DNA of 64,000 nt from an uncultured Brachybacterium sp. (GTDB lineage: Bacteria > Actinomycetota > Actinomycetes > Actinomycetales > Dermabacteraceae). The translations under genes were made by a program, and so were the position numbers. Shown here in pieces: positions 8,662-17,009 of this stretch. How positions within the stretch are numbered: the first letter of the stretch is position 1; each line of letters opens with the position of its first letter. The notes below the pieces were generated by a model that saw nothing but the letters and a program-made list of their open reading frames with translations, did not search any database and was not told the DNA's origin. The stretch spans positions 525,070 through 589,069 of the forward strand of contig NZ_CANMSY010000003.1 in the NCBI RefSeq assembly GCF_947500705.1, written 5' to 3'.

Positions 8662-10086
8662 ATGATGACGACGTCCGACGCAATGCACGACCCCCGCCGT
8701 GATGCTTCCCGCCCAGGGGCCGAGCGGCCGCTCTTCGAGGGCTCCGCCACGGGCCGCGCCGGCTCCGTGATCGGTGTCGACGGCACCGAGCGCCCGGTCC
8801 CGCCCCACCGCTGGCGGTTCTTCCTCTACAGCGCCATCGGTCTGGTGATGTTCTTCGTCTCCGTCGAGATCGGCGGGAAGTCCACGATCCTGGTGGACCA
8901 CGCGCTGACCTTCGTGAGGTGGGCGCTGGGCGCCGCGGTCCCCTGGGTGGTGGTCGCGCTGGTCGCCTTCGGCACCCTCCGCCCCTTCGTCACCGGCTCC
9001 TGGAGGAACGGCGCCCTGCGCACGGTCTTCGCCGTCGCGAACATCGTCGGCCTGGTGGTCGCGGTGTGCGCGGCCTCCGGGTACTACCCGGGACCGCTCG
9101 CGAACCCCGATATCGGGCCCTTCCTGTGGGAGAAGCTCGGCATCCCCGTGGGCCTCATCGTGCCCGTCGGCGCGGTCTTCCTCGCGCTGCTGATCAACTA
9201 CGGGCTGATGGAGTTCATCGGTGTGCTGGTCCAGCCGATCATGCGCCCGCTGTGGAAGGTGCCCGGCCGCGCAGCGGTCGACGCCGTCGCTTCCTTCGTG
9301 GGCTCCTACTCCCTCGCGCTCCTGATCACCGACCGGGTCTACCGCGAAGGCAGGTACACGGGCAAGGAAGCGGCGATCATCGCCACCGGCTTCTCCACCG
9401 TCTCGGCGACCTTCATGGTGATCGTGGCCAGCACGCTGGATCTGATGGAGCACTGGACGCTCTACTTCTTCCTCACCCTCGCCGTCACCTTCGCGGTCAC
9501 CGCGATCACGGTCCGGATCCCGCCGCTGAGCCGGGTGGCCGACACGCCCTTCGAGGGCGCCCGGCACCTGGCTGAGCCGGTCTCCCAGGGGAACCGCTTC
9601 GGCCAGGCCTGGGATGAGGCGATGCGTGCACTGGCCATCGCTCCCGGAGTGGTGAAGGGAAGCTGGGCGACGTTCAAGGACGGCGTGCTGATGGCTGCCG
9701 CGATCGTCCCCTCGATCCTGTCCATCGGCCTGGCCGGCCTGCTGCTGGCCACCTACACCCCGGTCTTCGACCTGCTCGGCTGGCTCTTCGTGCCCTTCGC
9801 CTACCTCGTGCAGCTGCCCGACCCGGCGCTCGCCGGCAAGGCCGTCGCCGTGGGCATCGCCGAGATGTTCCTGCCGGCCACCGTGGTGGCCGGCCACGAG
9901 TCCCTGGTGCTGCGCTTCACCGTCGGCGTCGTCGCGGTCTCGCAGATCGTGTTCTTCTCCGCCCTGGTCCCCTCGATCCTGGCCACGAAGATCCCCGTGA
10001 ACGTGGGACAGCTGGTGGTGCTCTGGTTCCTCCGCGTCGTGCTCACGATCCTGATCGCCGCGCCGCTCGCACACCTGCTGCTCTGA
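8662..10086 (+). CDS. YjiH-family permease, probable histidine transporter
   Basis: A 474-residue membrane protein with about ten hydrophobic segments. It has the nucleoside-recognition (Gate) domain features of the YjiH family: LINYGLMEFIGVLVQP, then FVGSYSLALLITDRVY and YTGKEAAIIATGFSTVSATFM, and late AEMFLPATVVAG. The N-terminal 50 residues are hydrophilic. It sits inside the hut operon between hutI and hutH with GAAAGGAC upstream, so uptake of histidine (or urocanate) is the natural inference; the fold alone does not define the substrate. No other transporter in the window is a better candidate for the pathway. Confidence 0.78.
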   Translation: MMTTSDAMHDPRRDASRPGAERPLFEGSATGRAGSVIGVDGTERPVPPHRWRFFLYSAIGLVMFFVSVEIGGKSTILVDHALTFVRWALGAAVPWVVVALVAFGTLRPFVTGSWRNGALRTVFAVANIVGLVVAVCAASGYYPGPLANPDIGPFLWEKLGIPVGLIVPVGAVFLALLINYGLMEFIGVLVQPIMRPLWKVPGRAAVDAVASFVGSYSLALLITDRVYREGRYTGKEAAIIATGFSTVSATFMVIVASTLDLMEHWTLYFFLTLAVTFAVTAITVRIPPLSRVADTPFEGARHLAEPVSQGNRFGQAWDEAMRALAIAPGVVKGSWATFKDGVLMAAAIVPSILSIGLAGLLLATYTPVFDLLGWLFVPFAYLVQLPDPALAGKAVAVGIAEMFLPATVVAGHESLVLRFTVGVVAVSQIVFFSALVPSILATKIPVNVGQLVVLWFLRVVLTILIAAPLAHLLL

Positions 10087-10112
10087 CCCTTCCCTCCGTC
10101 CCTTCCCTCTGT
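10087..10112. repeat. 13-bp direct repeat before hutH
   Basis: Two copies of CCCTTCCCTCYGT follow the permease stop codon directly and lead into CCCGAAAGGAC, the same ribosome-site string found before the permease gene. Confidence 0.75.
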
Positions 10113-10127
10113 CCCGAAAGGACCTCC

Positions 10128-11714
10128 ATGACCAGCCCCATGACCGACTCTGCAGTAACCGACGCCGCAGTCACCGACCACACCATCACGCTGTCCAGCA
10201 GTGGACTCACCGCCGCGGAGGTCCTCTCCGTCGCCCGCCACCGCGCCGGCGTCGAGCTCGATCCCGCCGCCCGCGAGCAGGTCGCCTCGGTCCGTGCCCA
10301 TATCGATGCGCTCGCCGCCGGGGACACCCCCGTCTACGGCGTCTCCACCGGCTTCGGGGCGCTCGCGGACACCGCGATCCCGCCGAGCATGCGCCACGCG
10401 CTGCAGCGCTCCCTGATCCGCTCCCACGCCGCCGGCGCCGGGCCTGAGGTCGAGACCGAGGTGGTGCGTGCGCTGATGCTGCTGCGCGCCCGCACCCTCG
10501 CCTCCGGCCGCACCGGTGTGCGCCCCGTCGTGGTCGAGACGATCCTCGCGCTGCTGAACGCGCAGATCGCCCCTATCGTCCACGAGTACGGGTCCCTCGG
10601 CTGCTCCGGGGACCTCGCCCCGCTCTCCCACTGCGCGATCGTGCTGATGGGGGAGGGCCGGGCGCGGGACCGCGACGGCGTCGAGCGCCCCGTGCCCGAG
10701 CTGCTCGCCGAGGCCGGGATCGAGCCGGTGCTGCTCGAGGAGAAGGAGGGCCTCGCGCTGATCAACGGCACCGACGGCATGCTCGGCATGCTGCTGATGG
10801 CGATCGCGGATCTCGACGAGCTGGTGCGCACCGCGGACCTCACCACTGCGATGTCCGTGCAGGGCCTGCGCGGGCGGGACTCCGTGTTCCGGCCGGAGCT
10901 GCATGCGCCGCTGCGCCCGCATCCCGGCCAGGAGGCGTCGGCCGCGAACATCTTCGCGCTGCTCGAGGGCTCCGGGATCATCGCCGATGTCGCCGCCGAG
11001 GGCTCCCGCGTGCAGGATGCCTACTCGCTGCGCTGCGCCCCACAGGTCGCCGGCGGCGTGCGCGACACCATCGAGCATGCCCGCACCGTCGCCGAGCGCG
11101 AGCTCGCCGCCGCGATCGACAACCCCGTCGTGCTCGAGGACGGCACCGTCACCTCCAACGGCAACTTCCACGGCGCCCCGGTCGCCTACGTGCTCGACTT
11201 CCTCGCGATCGTCTCCGCCGATCTCGCCTCGATCGCCGAGCGCCGCACCGACCGGATGCTCGACAAGTCCCGCTCCCACGGCCTGCCCCCGTTCCTGGCC
11301 GACGACCCCGGCGTGGACTCCGGTTTCATGATCGCCCAGTACACCCAGGCCGGCCTCGTCTCGGAGATGAAGCGCCTCGCGGTGCCGGCGAGCGTGGACT
11401 CCATCCCCTCCTCCGCGATGCAGGAGGACCACGTCTCGATGGGTTGGCACGCCGCCCGCAAGCTCCGCACGAGCGTGGAGAACCTGCGCCGGGTGCTCGC
11501 GATCGAGCTGCTCACCGCCGCCCGCGCGATCGACCTGCGCGGCCCGCTCACCCCGTCGGCCGCCTCCGCCGCGGCGATCGCCGTGCTGCGCCGCAACGTT
11601 CAGGGTCCCGGCCCGGACCGCTTCCTCGCCCCGGACATCGCCGAGGCCGAGGCGCGACTGCTGGACGGGACCGTGCTGGCGGCGGTCCAGGAGGTCACCG
11701 GCCGGCTCGCCTGA
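10128..11714 (+). CDS. hutH: Histidine ammonia-lyase (HutH)
   Basis: HutH removes ammonia from L-histidine to form urocanate, the first step of the pathway. The 528-residue protein carries the MIO-forming segment GSLGCSGDLAPLSH. The triad is Cys159-Ser160-Gly161 rather than the Ala-Ser-Gly of proteobacterial enzymes, a variant I associate with actinobacterial HutH. Other conserved parts are YGVSTGFGALAD, the NGTDGM loop, and DNPVVLEDG with the Tyr/Arg-bearing RCAPQVAGG region. GAAAGGACCTCC precedes ATG 10128. The first 20 residues are variable. It ends the operon. Confidence 0.95.
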   Translation: MTSPMTDSAVTDAAVTDHTITLSSSGLTAAEVLSVARHRAGVELDPAAREQVASVRAHIDALAAGDTPVYGVSTGFGALADTAIPPSMRHALQRSLIRSHAAGAGPEVETEVVRALMLLRARTLASGRTGVRPVVVETILALLNAQIAPIVHEYGSLGCSGDLAPLSHCAIVLMGEGRARDRDGVERPVPELLAEAGIEPVLLEEKEGLALINGTDGMLGMLLMAIADLDELVRTADLTTAMSVQGLRGRDSVFRPELHAPLRPHPGQEASAANIFALLEGSGIIADVAAEGSRVQDAYSLRCAPQVAGGVRDTIEHARTVAERELAAAIDNPVVLEDGTVTSNGNFHGAPVAYVLDFLAIVSADLASIAERRTDRMLDKSRSHGLPPFLADDPGVDSGFMIAQYTQAGLVSEMKRLAVPASVDSIPSSAMQEDHVSMGWHAARKLRTSVENLRRVLAIELLTAARAIDLRGPLTPSAASAAAIAVLRRNVQGPGPDRFLAPDIAEAEARLLDGTVLAAVQEVTGRLA

Positions 11715-11776
11715 GGGCGCCCGGCCCGTCCCGAGAAGGGTGCCGGACAGCCTCGCACCCGGTGGCCGGCCCGCCG

Positions 11777-11796
11777 GTGTCGGGGTGCCCCGACAC
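11777..11796 (+). terminator. Hairpin after hutH
   Basis: A perfect 9-bp stem (GTGTCGGGG / CCCCGACAC) with a 2-nt loop lies 62 bp after the hutH stop and before the next gene. No run of T follows, so its role as terminator of the hut operon is probable rather than shown. Confidence 0.5.
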
Positions 11797-11846
11797 TCTG
11801 CCCGCGGGCCGTGACAGCGTCCTCACCTGCGCGCATGCTCGGTGGC

Positions 11847-12752
11847 ATGAACTCCTCAGAGACCCCTCCCCTCGACCGCGGCGATCGCCGACGCGGGCTC
11901 CAGCTGCTGCTCGGCATCGCCCTGTTCCTCGTCGCCCAGCTCGTGATGGCGACCGTCGCCGGGCTGATCGGTGGTCCCGCATCGACCCTGATCGGCGCGC
12001 TCGTCGGCGCAGCCCTCGCCGTCGGCGGCTACCTCCTGATCGTCGGATCGATCGGCGGCCGCCCCGGGCTCGGCCTGCGGGGGCGCGGCAAGCTCGCCGA
12101 GCTGGCGCTGGGCCTCGCACTCGGCGCAGCCCTGCTGACCCTCGCCGTCGGCGTGATCGCCCTCTTCGGCGGCTATCGCGTCACCGGGATCTCGGCGTCC
12201 CCGCAGCTGCTGGCACCGCTTGCGATCGGCATCGGGGCCGGGGTCGTCGAGGAGGTCGTGTTCCGCGGGATCCTGCTGCGCGTGCTCGAGACGTGGCTGG
12301 GCAGCTGGGCCGCCCTCGCGATCACCTCGCTCCTGTTCGGACTGATCCACCTGATGAATCCCGGGGCGTCGATCCTCACCGCGCTCGGCCTGGTGATCGA
12401 GGCGGGGGTCCTGCTGGGGGCCGCGTACCTGCTGACCCGTCGGCTCTGGCTGGCGTTCGGTCTCCACATCGTGTGGAACACGCTGCTGGCCGGGGTGTTC
12501 TCCTCCGCGGTCTCCGGGTCCGGCACGCAGAGCGGGCTGCTCGTCGCGGAGGTCTCCGGCCCCACCTGGCTGACCGGCGGGTCGATGGGCATCGAGGGAT
12601 CGCTCCTCACCGTTCTCCTGGGGTTCGTCGCCGGGATCCTGATGCTCGTCCTCGCCGCCCGCCGGGGCCATCTGCAGGGCCCGGTGAGGAGGCGGCACCA
12701 GGAGACGAGCACGCACGGCGACGAGAGGGTGCTCACTCCGGGCGTCAACTGA
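11847..12752 (+). CDS. CPBP-family intramembrane metalloprotease
   Basis: The protein of about 300 residues has some eight hydrophobic segments and the CPBP (CAAX protease/bacteriocin-processing, Abi) motifs: EEVVFRGILLR (EExxxR), FGLIHLMNP, and HIVWNTLLAG. These form the glutamate/histidine metal site inside the membrane. Some bacterial members process peptides or protect from bacteriocins; for most the substrate is unknown, as here. ATG 11847 is chosen because CATGCT lies seven bases upstream; an in-frame ATG at 11835 and GTG at 11811 are alternatives. Confidence 0.8.
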   Translation: MNSSETPPLDRGDRRRGLQLLLGIALFLVAQLVMATVAGLIGGPASTLIGALVGAALAVGGYLLIVGSIGGRPGLGLRGRGKLAELALGLALGAALLTLAVGVIALFGGYRVTGISASPQLLAPLAIGIGAGVVEEVVFRGILLRVLETWLGSWAALAITSLLFGLIHLMNPGASILTALGLVIEAGVLLGAAYLLTRRLWLAFGLHIVWNTLLAGVFSSAVSGSGTQSGLLVAEVSGPTWLTGGSMGIEGSLLTVLLGFVAGILMLVLAARRGHLQGPVRRRHQETSTHGDERVLTPGVN

Positions 12753-12845
12753 TGAACCTGCGAGTAGCCTGTGACCGGTCTGCCCGGTGCAGACCGGCCT
12801 CGGCTCCTCGAGGCCGACAGCCCGTCACCCCTGAAGGATCGCCCC

Positions 12846-13847
12846 ATGGGAGAACTCCACCTCGGCTTCGAGATCGGTGCGATGGTCGTGCTCTGCGCGA
12901 TCCTCGTGGCCGATCTGCTGCTGGTCATCAAACGTCCGCACGTCCCCTCCCTTCGGGAGTGCGCGGCCTGGATCGGCTTCTACGTGGGGTTGGCGCTCGT
13001 CTTCGCCGTGGTGCTCTACTTCGTGGGCGGCATGCAGCCGGCCTCGGAGTTCGTCACCGGCTGGCTGCTCGAGTACTCGCTGAGCATCGACAACCTGTTC
13101 GTCTTCATCATCATCATGGCGAAGTTCGCGGTGCCGCGGCGCTACCAGCAGGAAGCGCTGATGGTGGGCATCATCATCGCCCTCATCGCACGCGGCCTGT
13201 TCATCCTGGCCGGCGCCGTGATCATCGAGAACTTCACCGCCGTCTTCTACCTCTTCGGAATCTTCCTGCTGTGGACCGCCTGGAAGCAGGCGCAGGGGGA
13301 GGAGGAAGGGGGCTCCGACTCCTTCATCATGAAGACGGTGCGGCGGGTGTTCCCCGTCTCCGACGACTACGACGGCAACAAGCTGCGCACCGTCGTGGAC
13401 GGCAAGAAGCTCTTCACCCCGATGCTGCTGGTGTTCATCACCCTCGGCCTCACCGACGTCATGTTCGCCCTGGACTCGATCCCCGCGATCTTCGGCGTGA
13501 CCCGCAGCCCGTTCCTGGTGTTCACCGCGAACGTGTTCGCCCTGATGGGCCTGCGCCAGCTGTACTTCCTCCTCGGCGGGCTCCTGGACCGCCTCGCCTA
13601 CCTGCACTACGGGATCGCCGCGATCCTCGGCTTCATCGGTGTGAAGCTGCTGATCCACGCCATCCACGAGGCACCGCTGGACTTCATCCCCGGCTTCTCG
13701 GTGCTGCAGAAGATCCCCGAGGTGCCGATCTGGCTCTCGCTCGCCTTCATCGTGGTGGCCATGGGCGTCGCGGTGGTCGCGTCGGTCATCTTCGCGAGAC
13801 AGTCCGAGAAGCGTGAGGACACGGAGAACACGCTCACGGAGCACTGA
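12846..13847 (+). CDS. TerC-family integral membrane protein
   Basis: A 333-residue protein with about nine transmembrane segments and the TerC signature: acidic intramembrane residues in EYSLSIDNLFVF and LTDVMFALDSIPAI, and DRLAYLHYGIAAILGFIGVKL. TerC/Alx proteins are linked to tellurite resistance and to metal export (manganese in Alx and YceF/YkoY types), in some cases alongside protein secretion. Ligand specificity cannot be read here. AAGGAT precedes ATG 12846. No yybP-ykoY riboswitch was recognised upstream. Confidence 0.88.
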   Translation: MGELHLGFEIGAMVVLCAILVADLLLVIKRPHVPSLRECAAWIGFYVGLALVFAVVLYFVGGMQPASEFVTGWLLEYSLSIDNLFVFIIIMAKFAVPRRYQQEALMVGIIIALIARGLFILAGAVIIENFTAVFYLFGIFLLWTAWKQAQGEEEGGSDSFIMKTVRRVFPVSDDYDGNKLRTVVDGKKLFTPMLLVFITLGLTDVMFALDSIPAIFGVTRSPFLVFTANVFALMGLRQLYFLLGGLLDRLAYLHYGIAAILGFIGVKLLIHAIHEAPLDFIPGFSVLQKIPEVPIWLSLAFIVVAMGVAVVASVIFARQSEKREDTENTLTEH

Positions 13848-13895
13848 GAGCACGGAGCACCGAAAGTACGCAGCACCGAGAGCACGGAGCACCGA
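13846..13895. repeat. 18-bp direct repeat after the TerC gene
   Basis: GAGAGCACGGAGCACCGA occurs at 13846-13863 and again exactly at 13878-13895, with a related string between them. The first copy overlaps the stop codon of the TerC gene, whose last codons (ACGGAGCACTGA) resemble the unit. Confidence 0.8.
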
Positions 13896-13997
13896 GCCGG
13901 ATCGCTCTGCCCCCGGGCCGGAGGGATCCTGGGCGGGTGGGGGAATCCGACCGAGCCCGGGGTTCCGTCCGTCGGACGCGGGGTCCAGGATGGGGGC

Positions 13998-15179
13998 ATG
14001 AGCCTTCGACGTGATCGTGCCCGCACCACCGGATCCTCGCGGCCGGTGCACGGCATCGTCCCCCCTCACCTCCTGCAGCAGATCTCCCGCGCTGCGGACG
14101 AGGAGCAGGCACGGGCCGCCGAGCAGACCCTCGCCGTCGGCCGCCAGGTGGCCGGCCACCGCGAGGTGCGCGCCGCCCGTACCCGACGTCCGGGCTTTCC
14201 CGGCTCCGCGACGGGACTGCTGCCCCCGCATCTCGAGCAGCGGCTGACCGGGCCGAGGACCGCGCACGCACACGCTGCGACGGAGAGCGTCGCCGTGCTG
14301 CGACGCAGCATCCACGACGCTCAGCACGGCACCGCCCTGCCGGGCACGCTGGTGCGTGGAGAGGGTGGGGCCTCGGTGGGCGATGAGTCCGTGGATGAGG
14401 CCTATGACGGGCTCGGCGCCACCTGGGAGCTCTACCACCAGGCCTTCTCCCGCAACTCCCTGGACGATGCCGGCATGGAGCTCATCGCCACCGTCCACTA
14501 CGGCCAGGACTTCCAGAACGCCTTCTGGGATGGCGAGCAGATGATCTTCGGTGATGGCGACGGAGTGTACTTCCAGTCCTTCACCAATGCCGTCGACGTG
14601 ATCGGGCACGAGCTCACCCATGGGGTCGTCCAGTTCACCGCCGGGTTGATCTACGTCGCCCAGCCCGGCGCGCTCCACGAATCGATCGCGGACTGCTTCG
14701 GGGCGATGGTCAAGCAGCGTGCTCTCGGCCAGAGCGCCGAGGAGGCCGACTGGCTGATCGGTGAGGGCCTGTTCACCGAGCGGGTCCAGGGGGTCGCGCT
14801 GCGTTCGATGAAGGCGCCCGGCACCGCCTACGACGACCCGGTGCTCGGGAAGGACCCGCAGCCCGCCTCGATGGCGGACTACGCCGATCTCCCGCATGAC
14901 GAGGAGAACGACAACGGCGGGGTGCACGTGAACTCCGGCATCCCCAACCGGGCCTTCCAGCTCGCGGCGACCGGGATCGGCGGATCCTCCTGGGAGGGGG
15001 CGGGCGTGCTCTGGTATGACGCGCTGACCAGCTCCGGGCTGCCCAAGGATGCGGACTTCGCGACCTTCGCCGCCGCGACGCTCGAGGCCGCGGCCGCCCG
15101 CCACGGGGAGGGATCGGCGCAGCAGGCCGCCGTCGCCGAGGCATGGCGCACCGTCGGGGTGCTGGACGGGCAGGGCTGA
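13998..15179 (+). CDS. M4 (thermolysin/protealysin-like) metallopeptidase
   Basis: The catalytic domain has the zinc site HELTH at residues 204-208, the third ligand in GALHESIAD (Glu228) and the proton donor His310 in HVNSGIPNRAF. The N-terminal region lacks a signal peptide and instead carries VHGIVPPHLLQQI, the protealysin-type short propeptide motif. A second similar string, GLLPPHLEQRL, occurs about 55 residues later. Protealysin-like enzymes are made without a signal peptide and often act inside or leave the cell by unknown routes. CAGGAT six bases before ATG 13998 suggests a leaderless start. A small zinc-ribbon gene follows after 23 bp, where some relatives have a proteinaceous inhibitor gene. 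Confidence 0.88.
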   Translation: MSLRRDRARTTGSSRPVHGIVPPHLLQQISRAADEEQARAAEQTLAVGRQVAGHREVRAARTRRPGFPGSATGLLPPHLEQRLTGPRTAHAHAATESVAVLRRSIHDAQHGTALPGTLVRGEGGASVGDESVDEAYDGLGATWELYHQAFSRNSLDDAGMELIATVHYGQDFQNAFWDGEQMIFGDGDGVYFQSFTNAVDVIGHELTHGVVQFTAGLIYVAQPGALHESIADCFGAMVKQRALGQSAEEADWLIGEGLFTERVQGVALRSMKAPGTAYDDPVLGKDPQPASMADYADLPHDEENDNGGVHVNSGIPNRAFQLAATGIGGSSWEGAGVLWYDALTSSGLPKDADFATFAAATLEAAAARHGEGSAQQAAVAEAWRTVGVLDGQG

Positions 15180-15202
15180 GCGGTGAGGCCCGCTGACGAG
15201 CC

Positions 15203-15424
15203 ATGGTGAGCGAGGGACGGGGCCCGCTGCGCCGAGTCGGGCCCGACGCCATCCGTCCCGTCGGGCCTGGCATTCCCGCCGTCCCCGGCGGCGATGCGGC
15301 GTGCTGGCTGGGTGAGCTGTGCCCGGAGTGCGGCGCCGTGCCCGAGGGCGAGGGGGCGCAGGATCCGACCGTGCCCTGCTGGCGCTGCGGGACGGTGCGC
15401 GCCTCCTCCGCGGACGGGGAGTGA
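15203..15424 (+). CDS. Small zinc-ribbon-like protein, unknown function
   Basis: This predicted 73-residue protein has two CxxC pairs, ELCPECGAV and VPCWRCGTV, spaced as in a zinc ribbon. The rest is Gly/Pro-rich. It follows the M4 protease gene on the same strand, so the two may be co-transcribed. Residue content does not resemble known protealysin inhibitors. The start is uncertain because no strong ribosome site is seen. Confidence 0.55.
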   Translation: MVSEGRGPLRRVGPDAIRPVGPGIPAVPGGDAACWLGELCPECGAVPEGEGAQDPTVPCWRCGTVRASSADGE

Positions 15425-15464
15425 CGACCCGGCGCCCTGCCGTGGCCCGTCAGCAGGCGCTCGC

Positions 15465-16277
15465 TCACACGGCCGGGGTCGCGAAGCCCCCGTTGGAGTG
15501 CAGCAGCTGGCCACGGATCCAGGACCCCTGCTCGGAGACCAGGAAGCGCACCAGGTCCGCGACCGTGCCGGGCCCGCCGAGCTGCCTGCCCGGCATCTGC
15601 GCGGTGACGGCGGCGCGGATCTCCTCGTCCATCCAGCCGGTGTCGATCGGACCCGGGTTGATCACGTTGGTGCGGATGCCCCGGTCCGCGAGCTCATGGG
15701 TGCCCGCCAGCACCAAGCGATCCAGCGCCCCCTTGGTCGCCCCGTAGGGGAGGTTGTGCACGGTGTGGTCGCTGGTCAGCGCGATCACAGCGCCGCCGGG
15801 AGCGGCAGCGGGCGGGTCGCCCGGCTCGCTCCGTTCGACCTGCTCGGCGAAGGACTTCAGCAGCAGCCAGCTCGCGCGCACGTTGACCGCGTAGTGCCGG
15901 TCGAAGCTCTCGACCGTGGTGTCCAGGAGCGAGGAGTCCACCGACTCGCAATGGCTCATCACCAGCACCCCCAGCGGACCCAGCGCCTCCCGGGCGCTGC
16001 CGACCACCTGCGAAGGGAGCTGCGGGTCGGCGAGGTCGCCGGGGATCAGCACGACGCGGCGGCCCACTGCGCGCAGCTCCTCGGCCAGCAGCTCCACATC
16101 GGAGTCCTCGCCGAGCACTCGCCGGTCGTAGGGGGCGTGGAAGGACAGCGCCAGGTCGAATCCGTCGGCGGCGAGGCCACGGGCGATCGCGGCGGCGATC
16201 CCGCGGCGGCGGCCGACGCCGGTGAGCAGCGCGGTGCGGGGCAGTGCGGCGGGGGCGGGGGAGGCGGGGAGGTGCAT
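15465..16277 (-). CDS. SDR-family oxidoreductase
   Basis: A 270-residue short-chain dehydrogenase/reductase. It has a glycine-rich TGVGRRRGIAAAIA nucleotide loop, a serine in IALTSDHTVHN, and the catalytic YGATK (YxxxK), with NVINPGPIDTGWM and a C-terminal LHSNGGF. The second half of the dinucleotide fold is diverged (MSHCES in place of the usual NNAG), which suggests an atypical cofactor pocket. The substrate is unknown. TACCGT seven bases before ATG 16277 suggests a leaderless start. Confidence 0.83.
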   Translation of the reverse strand: MHLPASPAPAALPRTALLTGVGRRRGIAAAIARGLAADGFDLALSFHAPYDRRVLGEDSDVELLAEELRAVGRRVVLIPGDLADPQLPSQVVGSAREALGPLGVLVMSHCESVDSSLLDTTVESFDRHYAVNVRASWLLLKSFAEQVERSEPGDPPAAAPGGAVIALTSDHTVHNLPYGATKGALDRLVLAGTHELADRGIRTNVINPGPIDTGWMDEEIRAAVTAQMPGRQLGGPGTVADLVRFLVSEQGSWIRGQLLHSNGGFATPAV

Positions 16278-16332
16278 GCGGCCGACGGTACGGCGCAGCG
16301 GCGAGCCCGGCCACCGGTTTTCCGGTGCCCGG

Positions 16333-16899
16333 TCAGGCGCGGTTCTTGCCGTCCGTCTCGTCGGCTCGGTCCCAGACCACGTGACCGTCCTCGCCCAGCC
16401 GTGCCCCCTCGCTCGGCTCATGCGGCCGCTGCTTCCCGTCGGGCATGAGGTCCGCGACCTCGACCTGATGCTCCATGAGCATCACGTCGGCGATCAGGCG
16501 GCGATGGCAGCGCCACCACACCGCCTCCGAGCACATCACGGCGGTGCGGGTGCGCGCCACGTCGCCGAGCAGCTCCGCGAGGCCCGCGCGGAACTCGTCG
16601 CTGCGGGTCCAGCCGGCGTAGGCGCGGAACTGCGTGACCCGCCACCAGGTATCGGGGGAGGCGGCGTCCTCGTCCTTGGTGAGCCGGCGCCGACCGCCCA
16701 GGCGCTCGTCCCAGCGGTAGCCGATCCCGGCCTCGGTGCAGATCTCCTCGACGGCTCCGCGGGCGGCGGCATCGTTGGTGCGGGAGCCGGGGAATCGGCG
16801 CACATCCACCAGCTGTCGGATGCCGGCCCCGAGGAGCAGGTCGCTGAGCTCTGTGCGCGACAGGGTGCCGTGGCCGACGGTGAGCAGAGAAGCAGTCAT
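16333..16899 (-). CDS. DUF488 family protein
   Basis: The 188-residue product begins TVGHGTLSRTELSDLL and has VDVRRFPGSRTN, YRWDERLGGRRR and CSEAVWWRCHRRLIAD, all typical of DUF488, a family of unknown function with conserved cysteine and histidine residues. Its ATG overlaps the stop of a 37-codon reading frame that begins inside the end of the isochorismatase gene, so it may be the last gene of that operon. Confidence 0.82.
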   Translation of the reverse strand: MTASLLTVGHGTLSRTELSDLLLGAGIRQLVDVRRFPGSRTNDAAARGAVEEICTEAGIGYRWDERLGGRRRLTKDEDAASPDTWWRVTQFRAYAGWTRSDEFRAGLAELLGDVARTRTAVMCSEAVWWRCHRRLIADVMLMEHQVEVADLMPDGKQRPHEPSEGARLGEDGHVVWDRADETDGKNRA

Positions 16900-17009
16900 C
16901 GGCCCAGTGTCTCGCGACGGTGAGCTCCGGGCGGGACCGAGTGGTCGACGACCTCGGGGAGCGGATCTGCGTCGACGGCATCGAGGGCTTCGCGGAGGAC
17001 GTCACCCAC
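16896..17009 (-). CDS. Possible small ORF linking two genes
   Basis: A 37-residue frame starting at GTG 17009 reads VGDVLREALDAVDADPLPE and then a Pro/Arg-rich end. It overlaps the stop of the isochorismatase-like gene by 8 bases and its TGA overlaps the ATG of the DUF488 gene (ATGA). Position suggests translational coupling; codon third positions are less GC-rich than in the neighbours, so it may be only a chance frame. Confidence 0.3.
   Translation of the reverse strand: MGDVLREALDAVDADPLPEVVDHSVPPGAHRRETLGR

Noticed and set aside
12753-12845. Manganese riboswitch before the TerC gene
   Set aside because: The 93-bp spacer does not show the paired conserved loops of the yybP-ykoY class.
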